This document shows, piece by piece, positions 56,641 to 64,000 of a stretch of DNA of 64,000 nucleotides. The translations under genes were made by a program, and so were the position numbers. Origin of the DNA: Strongylocentrotus purpuratus (Eukaryota; Echinodermata; Echinoidea; Camarodonta; Strongylocentrotidae); contig NW_022145611.1 in assembly GCF_000002235.5 (NCBI RefSeq), positions 5,260,754 to 5,324,753 on the forward strand. The letters are read 5' to 3'. The notes under the pieces are model-generated. The model was not told where the DNA came from. It did not search any database and worked only from the letters and a program-made list of their open reading frames with translations. Position 1 is the first letter of the stretch. Each line of letters starts with the position of its first letter.

Positions 56641-57116
56641 ACAAGTATGGCAGTGTGCCTTTAAATTAATCATCGTTTTGTCAAAGATATACCAGTTAAT
56701 TTTTCGTTATTCCTGATTCTGTTTGATTATTTTAAGTTGAACATGTTAGTGTTGTATTGTGTAGTATTATGTCTCACTGGGCCGCGGAGCAGGTTGGGGC
56801 TTAATTTCAGTGAATTTATTCAACATGATTTTGCAGTCAATGGAGATGAATTTCCTGACAAGAAATAGAGGTTGAAGTCTGAGAAAAAAATTGTTATGGT
56901 TGGTATAAACTGTCTCACAATAACGAATTAAAAATACCGTGTACATGTAAGAGTGTGCGACCGATTCAAGACTAGCCGCTGATGAGCGACTGTACTTTGT
57001 TCATATTTTGGATGGAATTTAAATGTCATTTTGGACTTTGTCCCGGCACTGACATGCCCATTCCCTCGGACCTGTCTAATTCTCAACAGATAATGACAAA
57101 TATTCATCAAATTGCA

Positions 57117-57894
57117 CTAGGGTAGCGCGCCCAGTATTCGGTCAATTCCCAGTATTCGGTCAGACAGCCGTTTCAACAGCTGTAACAATTAAAAAAATAA
57201 TTTATGAACCACGAAACTTGCACAAATCAGGCAGCTGAACAATTTTTCTTAACTCTCAAAATTAAATCAGATTCAGGGCCCTGGAAAGATCTCCAACTTA
57301 GCTCGAAATTGGTCAGTGTCGCACAACTTTCCGCACTTCCGCGTTCTCTTAGCACATGCGCTAACATGCATAGCCATATGTAGAAGTCTATTGCGAAACA
57401 ACTACGTGTGCTGTCACAATGAATTTAGTATGTGTGTGAAGAGAATCACTTCCGTGTTCGCTCCATCGCAGCGAATTTGCAAATGATGCACTTGCCGATG
57501 TGCAAGAGGTATTTATACGATACCCTTGCCATGCGGTATCGCTCGGCCAGTATTCGGTCAACGCATTGACATTCAGTGCTTTATCGCGCAATTGTGTGAA
57601 AATAGTGCGCAAATACGCTACGCTCCTTTGCAACGGAGATACCACGCACAAATTGCGTGACCGAATTCTAATCGGCGCGACCGAATTCTGGGCAGAAAAA
57701 TGCTCCGTCTTCTTTCGGAAGTATTTTGCTTATCATTATTTTATATTTTAAGTGACTATAAAATCCTGTTAGAGGAATAAATTTCTTTTCTTTTGATGGA
57801 TAGATTGCCAAACAAAAGAGGTAAAAATTCAAAATATTTTGAGTGATTTCCCCTTAAGTGACCGAATACTGGGCACTCTACCCTAGTCTAAAAA
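57117..57894. mobile_element. Non-autonomous DNA transposon with 27-bp TIRs
   Basis: The left end CTAGGGTAGCGCGCCCAGTA continues TTCGGTCA. The right end TGACCGAATACTGGGCACTC continues TACCCTAG. These are inverted with two mismatches. CAGTATTCGGTCA recurs internally (57149, 57549) and GACCGAATTC occurs near 57660. The target duplication is TA or CTAG (ambiguous because the ends are palindromic). No transposase frame is seen. Confidence 0.8.
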
Positions 57895-58219
57895 TCTATT
57901 TGTCCCTTCAGTTAAGGCTTTATTATATTGTCCAATGCAATTCTTATAAAATTTATGAACTATCGCTCATAAACTGCTTCTAAATGCTGTTTTAAATCAA
58001 CTATCCGGACACACAACCTGTACCTGGCCTGTTCAGACACACAACAACCGTGACAAAGACGTCTGGGCATACGCTCCACTTCTAAATTACACGCAAAATA
58101 ATGAATAGATGGGGCAGTGTTGTTATTTCTGCTTCGTCGACGAGCTACCAGCTGCTCCTTTGTACCTCATTTTAACACTGATATCATTTTACTATCTCTC
58201 AATAACTGATTTTTCTTAC

Positions 58220-58310
58220 CTTTCTCGGAGATATCTATGATTACCTGTAGACTACAGACCATTAACAGCCTGGAAAGGAATACTCTTCATGATTATCAGG
58301 ACGTACAAAA
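58220..58310 (-). other. Probable non-coding exon 1 of CEP128
   Basis: A good donor GAGAAAG|GTAAGAAAA at 58219 lies just downstream of promoter-like motifs. The coding exon begins with an acceptor only 12 bases before its ATG, so a 5' UTR exon must exist. This is the best candidate. It contains a 12-codon upstream ORF starting ATGAAGAGT. The 5' end is a guess. Confidence 0.35.
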
Positions 58311-58320
58311 TTTACGTTAA

Positions 58321-58375
58321 ATTGGCCGCTTTCACTTCCTTGGCAGATTAATTCTGAAAGCTCGCCTGTGATTGG
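58321..58375 (-). promoter_or_regulatory. CEP128 promoter motifs: CCAAT boxes and ETS site
   Basis: On the minus strand CCAAT occurs at 58375-58371 and 58325-58321, with AGGAAGTGA (ETS core) near 58340-58332 between them. They precede the proposed non-coding exon 1. Confidence 0.4.
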
Positions 58376-58665
58376 TTCGTGCACATGGCCTAGCCCGGCT
58401 ATAGTCTTTGACTAAGCTCGCCGCGGCTTTTCTTTGACGATGAGCAAGACTACTCGACCGAAAAAAATAACGGATGCTGATTCGGATTTAACTTTATTGC
58501 TTTCTCGATGTCTTTGATATTTGAAGCCTCATTTTTCGTATTCAATTGTCCCGTCATTCATATCAAGCTTGCAATCAGCGGGCTAGCTACAGGGGTACGT
58601 CGCCTCCAGATGGAATGGCTGAAAGAAAAAAAAGAGAAATCAGACAAAAAGGATAGAGAGATGGA

Positions 58666-58731
<66 letters not shown>
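58666..58731. repeat. GA microsatellite
   Basis: A nearly pure (GA)n run of about 65 bases. It creates the Arg/Glu and Ser/Leu frames around it. Confidence 0.95.
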
Positions 58732-58732
<1 letters not shown>

Positions 58733-58799
58733 GATAGACAGACAGACAGAAAGGGGGTGGAGGTGAGAGAAAAATAGAAAGGAAGAGGGAAAGGCAATC

Positions 58800-60099
58800 A
58801 TACAACATGTTTACGAGAGGTGTTAGACCTTCCTACAATATTTAGCATATCAATTCATTTAAACATCTTTCGACAGACTTCATAATTATATCAGTAATAC
58901 ATTGATCAGCACGTTCGTTTGCTGTGCCCCTCCAATATGATAAATATGCATTGCTCAGGAATGCGAAATTGATAGATTCAGATTATACACTCACAATCAT
59001 AAAATGCGCCTCTATGAATTTTCTCCGCTGAATATACATTGCGCGTGTTTTGATTACTAATAACAATAAGCTGGTCTCGTCTGGCTGTCCTACATAAATC
59101 AATCTCGAATGATTTTGATTATTGTCATCGTCTGGATGAAATATATATGCATGGAGATCAATAGGTGGTCATCAAAAAGATAAATTACTGTAAATCTTTA
59201 TAACCATTACAAGTGGGGGAAGATGTTTGCATGCTTCATTTCGATAAGCTAAATGTATGTTTTTTTCATTCAGGAAGTCTGAACAAAATAATGTTGAATA
59301 CGCGATTTGAGATTTGTTTAAAACTAAAAAAAAATTAAACACATAGAAATAACAATCCGGACCCTGACGATTATTATTGTTTTCCTACTTTGTTCGTGTT
59401 AAAGTTCATTCATTGTTTCAAAATGCAAAGCAGACTCTGGAATTGAGGTTAACTTTATATAACCCCCCCCCCCCCCCCCCCTTACAGCAAAAATCACGAA
59501 GAGTGTTAGAAACAAAAGCATTGTCAAAGCACGGTAAACCTGGGGGGTGTTTCACTAAACCCTAAAATCGATCGGATCGATTTTAAGGGCCTAAAATGGA
59601 TTTCGATTTTAGTTGATGAAACACCCCCTGGTTAGAATGGTTTGAAGGGGGACAAGCTCTCACTACGATAATACCACAATGTATTCATATCTCTTATCAT
59701 CACGTTTTCCAAGTTCCTCTTTCTGCCCTCTAGTGCTCTTTCACAAAAATGTTGCTCAGCTCAGCAAAGGTTTTCCGGGGCACCCTAATTATTCAAACCA
59801 GGACCATCGAAATTGTGTTCCTCGCATATTACAGTGTTGTGAACTAAATATTACTCTAAAGCAGATATCCTATGTAGATAAGTCCATTGAATTTGAGGGT
59901 TAGCATGTTAACAAAAAGATTAACACTTGGGTTACTCTCTTTGTATTTCTAGATGGTTGCTCATTTTCCACACGTGCACTTTTTCACAAACCACTAAAGC
60001 ACCAGTTTTACAAAGGGATTGCTTTGTGTAACACAATTGCCTTTAAAAGTATACCCGTTTACGGTCTCGATTAGCTCCATGCTGAGGCGGCACTCCCGG
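58800..60099. other. No gene seen upstream of CEP128
   Basis: AT-rich sequence, a C run at 59463-59480, and a minimal 88-base foldback of the GGGTGTTTCAC family at 59542-59629 (GGGGGGTGTTTCACTAAACC to GATGAAACACCCCC). No supported exon. Confidence 0.5.
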
Positions 60100-60106
60100 G
60101 TGGGGG

Positions 60107-60405
60107 CAGTGGCGGATCCAGGAAAAAAAAGAAGTGCATTTTTACATTTTTTAAAGTTAATTTTACCTTTTTTTTGGAGATGGCCCCCCCCCTGGCGCTC
60201 AAGTGATGGAGGGGGGGGGGGGGTGCAAATTTTCAAATTTTCGAGGGCCCCCCTAAAAAAAAATGTGCTCACTACCCCCCTTCCCCCCCCCCCCCCCCCC
60301 CCCCCCCCACTGAGCGACTTTTTGGCCGGCGCGATTTTCAAATTTGAGGGAGCAAAAAATAAATAATTGGGCCCCCTCCCCTAAGAAATCCTGGATCCGC
60401 GCCTG
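60107..60405. mobile_element. Foldback element with GGCGGATCCAGG ends
   Basis: The left end GTGGCGGATCCAGGAAAAAA pairs with the right end TCCTGGATCCGCGCC. The interior has long C and G runs (60184-60222, 60282-60308), which may be mis-sized in the assembly. Confidence 0.65.
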
Positions 60406-60429
60406 GTGGGGGCATACTCAGTCCTGGGC

Positions 60430-61510
60430 ATACTGCAGTGCCCCACTTGATCAAGTACCCCCAAAATACCCCTTTGTACATAAGAAATGTGCCCCTATTA
60501 CTTTGTAATAGTGCCCGTTCCACTTTTCACCTCTGATAGGTGCCACTCTTATTTTGACTCGTGCCCCTTTTCCTTTGCCATAAGCTTTTACCTTCGATAA
60601 GTGCCCCTATGACAATCAGATCGGTACCCCTTTTCTTTGAACAAATGCAGATTTTCATTTATTATGAGCGCCCCTTTTTCATTCTCATAAGTGCCCCTTT
60701 TAATATCTGGTCAGTGCCCCTTTTCACCTCTGATAATTTCCCTTTTAACAATGATACGTGTCCCTTTTCTTTTCCAATAAGGGACCTATCCCCTTTTCAT
60801 AAATACCCCATTTCCCCTCTTATAAATGCCACTATCAAAATCTGATGGGTGCCCCTTTTTCGTTCAGAAGTGCCCATTTCCCATTTTCCTAAGTGCCCCT
60901 TTTCATCCCTGATGAGTGCCTCTTTTCAGGTGTAAGAAGTGCCCATTTTCACTTCTAATAATTACCCTTTGTAATTTGATAGTGCTCCTTTTCTTTTCTA
61001 ATATCCTTTTCGATAAGTGTCCCCTTTTCCTCTCTTCATTAAACGTGCCCCTAATTTAAAGCGACCTATAATAAGAGCAATTCCCCCAAAGCTCGCTTGC
61101 TACGCTCGGTCACATTTATAGATGATATAATTATGTTATTTATCAAAGGTCTTTTCAGTCTTCGGTTAAATTTCTTGTAAACAAATTCGACGACGTGTAA
61201 CATGAACGGTAAAATACGAAATAGACCGAGCTTAAATAAAACTAAAGCCTTGCTGGTAAAAAGGGCTTTATGCACTGTTAAAACAATATATGCTGGGTAA
61301 CAATTAATGTGCCCAATGTATAGAGTAATAATTTGTGTTAGAACAACTTTTGTGCAATTACAGACCAAACGTGCTTGATCAATTTTTTCAAGCACACCAA
61401 AAGTGCCCCTCTAACTTTGTAAGAAGTGCCCCTTTTTACATAGGCAAAGTGCCCCTATTACTTTGCAATAGTGCCTCTTCCACTTTTCACCTCTGATAAG
61501 TGCCACTTTT
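60430..61510. repeat. Degenerate GTGCCCCTTTT tandem repeat
   Basis: Units such as AAGTGCCCCTTTTCATCCCT and GATAAGTGCCCCTATTAC recur every 20-35 bases from about 60440 to 61060 and again at 61395-61510. Unrelated sequence interrupts between. The period is irregular and no coding function is apparent. Confidence 0.75.
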
Positions 61511-62188
61511 ATTTTGACACTGTCCAAAATTTGGTGGATGTAATTAAACTCTTGTTGGCCAACTTTTTTTCCCTTTATATTTCAATTCGTTCAGTGTGTC
61601 ACTTAGAACATACAAAAGGATAGGACGGCGATAATATTACAGAATTCATTAAAAATTTCATCTCCTGGTTATGATTCATACCGCAGTTGAATTATAATCA
61701 TAACAATTTGAACAAGAAAACAAGAATATTAAATTTTTCCTGTACTAAACGTCGATCATTTTTGTGATAAATAGATTACAGTTCTTTCCCCCTTTTCTTT
61801 AATTCCTAATAAATTTATTGAATAACAACAGGAGCATATTTTCACGATCAAGCAAAAAGATTTGTAAATGCTATCTTTAATCACGAAAGCATACGGATGT
61901 TGAGACGAGGAAATCATGATGGAAACATGAAACATTCACCAGCTACTCAACATTCAACATTCAACATTCAACATTCAACATTCAACATTCACCAGCTACT
62001 CTCTCTCTCTCTCTCCCTGTCTCTCTGTCTTTCTCTCTCTCTCTGTGTCTGTTTCTCTGGGTGTGTCTGTGTGTGTCTGTCTGTCTCTCTGCCTACGTCT
62101 CTCTGCCTACGTCTATCTGCCTACGTCTCTCTGTCTCTGTCTCTCTTTGTCTCTCTCACTCTCTGTCTCTCTGCCCCTCTCTGCCCCC

Positions 62189-62221
<33 letters not shown>

Positions 62222-64000
62222 ACTCTTATTCCCTGCCGAGAACAGGATGCGAATGTAAAATTAAAATAACAACAAACTCAGGTATAACGGAAGGGGATGA
62301 GAATGATTAATGTATAGTTACCTGTACATGATTATTCTTCAGCACATTCTGATTTATCGGAGGTGCTGAGAATAATGTCTGCTTTGCTAGAACCATCTGC
62401 TCTGATTGATGGCGGGAAATAAATTTCAGGTGTAATTTGTCTGGATGGATGATTTATTCAGGCACAGGAAGGGTGATGCTTGCCGGATTTCTACTTGCCA
62501 ATTTTAAAGAAACTGTAAAAAATATATTGAGTAAATTTTTTAAAAATAAAAACAACAACAAAGAAGCAGGAGAACGTATAAAATGTGTGTGGGCGATTTA
62601 AGATTGAACAGAAATATAACTTTAATTTGAAAGAGAAAGAGAAAGAGAAAGAGAAAGAGAAAGAGAAAAAGAGAGAGAGAGGGGTGGGGTGGGGTGGAAC
62701 AAGAGAAAGAAAGAGAGCAAGATAGAGACTATAGTTGTAAGACTAAAATAACCAAGAGAGAGAGAGAGAGAGGATGACGGAAATGAAAGGAGAAATAGCG
62801 AAACGCTACAAGGATTTGTCAACCCCCCAAGACGGTTGTATAATGCCAAAGCTATATTTTTCTCATTAAGTTGCACCCGAGTTTATCAATTTAAGAGAAA
62901 ATATTTTTGGTTGCAGTAGCTTCTCTATGTTATTGAAAACTAAAACATCTTTCTGGAATTAATTTTAAAAGTTCTGTATTTTACAACATGTGTCATTAGA
63001 ATATCTAGACATGCTCTTTTAATAGGAAATGTACCCCCTTTGTTTTGTTTTGTTTTGTTTTGTTTTTGCATGGATACGGATATGGTGCATGATGCCATTG
63101 ATCAAGGAGTTCCAAGGAAATCTTTTTAACATAAGAGAAAGAAGAGGTGAACAGAAGAGCTAGAAAAGTAGCAATCAAATAAAGGTTATCGAAATAGTGG
63201 TTCAATGGGGGAATGAGATAGAAGGACTTATCATTACAAAAGAAGAAAAAAATTTCGTTAGCATTTCTGAAAGAATCACAAACCCTTTTTGCGACAGCTC
63301 AGGCTTTGGTATTCAAAATCATTTTAGCCTCGGAGAGCGATCTGAATACTGCAGCAGTGAGGTAAGAACTCGTTCTTGCTATTCATACACATCTTCATGA
63401 TTTGACAGAGTTTCAGAAAAATGAGTGGTAACCTCATGGATAGTGCAATATTTTCTTGAAAAATCTTCAAGAACAGTGGCTTAGCGACAGGGGGGGGGGG
63501 GGGGAGGGCACATTTTTCACCAGGGGGCCTGACATTTTCCGAAGGTCAACTTTCCATTTTCTAACATTTAGCGACCGAGGGAAGCGAGCGAGGAAAAAAA
63601 GTGATACTTTGTAATGGAAAAGGTGTACTTTCGTCTTTTGTCCTGATGCACTATAAAAACATTAAATGACATTTTCGAGCTCTGAATCGCTGATAGAATA
63701 TGAAATGGTGCTTGCCCGAATATTGTTATTTCGCCAGAATCATCGGGGTGCAACCGGTCTCGTATATACGCCTATGGCATTCACTCTCTCTTAATTCAGC
63801 AAACAATCACATCACCTGTTATTCTACAAATCAATCAGTCAGCAGCACATGGATGATTAGAAATAACACCTTTTGTATCGAGATATCAAAGATCAATGTT
63901 CGCTAGAAGGCACTATACGAGATTGATAATCAGCAATGCAAGAAGGAATAAAAATATTTTGTGAGAAAAACCTTGTTCTGGGGGAGAACTTTTGTAAACT
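61511..64000. other. No gene supported; microsatellites
   Basis: It holds a 10-bp tandem CATTCAACAT (61945-61990), CT repeats (61998-62225), GAAAGA/GA repeats (62628-62780), a (GTTTT)n run near 63042-63066 and G runs near 63490. One plus frame at 63197-63361 ends at a donor-like GAG|GTAAGA but has no start or homology. Confidence 0.5.

Noticed and set aside
61066..61395. 109-codon minus-strand frame
   Set aside because: It does not start at ATG in a good context, lies inside the GTGCCCC repeat field and shows no known domain.
63197..63361. Possible exon ending at GAG|GTAAGA near the window end
   Set aside because: No ATG, weak acceptor and no homology; could only be judged with downstream sequence.

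Overview
This is eukaryotic nuclear DNA from a marine invertebrate deuterostome. An echinoderm, most likely a sea urchin, is my best guess. The base composition is AT-rich and the genes are split into many short exons by long introns. The sequence is full of tRNA-derived SINEs, short foldback (MITE-like) elements and GA/CT microsatellites. The two recognisable proteins are animal orthologues of vertebrate GTPBP2 and CEP128. The species guess rests on the style of the dispersed repeats and is only moderately secure.

Layout. (1) 1-4367: no gene. It holds microsatellites, a long hairpin at 2772-3054 and probable 3' flank or UTR of the next gene. (2) 4368-18876, minus strand: a complete 12-exon GTPBP2 gene for a translational GTPase of about 566 residues. 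All exon phases agree. It has a 27-nt microexon and one probable GC-AG intron, and an NRF1-type promoter motif lies at 18998-19009. (3) 19970-21150, plus strand: a broken, SINE-interrupted copy of the next gene. (4) 21720-24300, plus strand: a two-exon gene for a Glu-rich, coiled-coil-like protein of 524 residues with three internal repeats and a basic Trp/Cys tail. I do not recognise the family. It has CRE-like and NRF1-like promoter motifs and a poly(A) signal 40 bases after the stop. (5) 24361-30438: AT-rich, no coding exon seen; part may be a long CEP128 3' UTR. (6) 30439-55714, minus strand: a complete CEP128 (mother-centriole subdistal appendage) gene of 24-25 coding-region exons and about 1,049 residues. 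It has a likely non-coding first exon near 58220-58310 and CCAAT and ETS motifs upstream. (7) 58400-64000: no supported gene; microsatellites, degenerate GTGCCCC repeats and foldback elements.

The most unusual signal is a recurring architecture. At three places in the two conserved genes the 3' edge of a coding exon has been copied into a tandem array just downstream: GTPBP2 exon 3, CEP128 exon 11 and CEP128 terminal exon. In the first two arrays the copied unit carries the 5' splice site, so each true donor is followed by decoy donors. Both intronic arrays also show higher-order (multi-unit) periodicity. The genes are not an operon. They look like independent housekeeping or ciliary genes around one lineage-specific gene.
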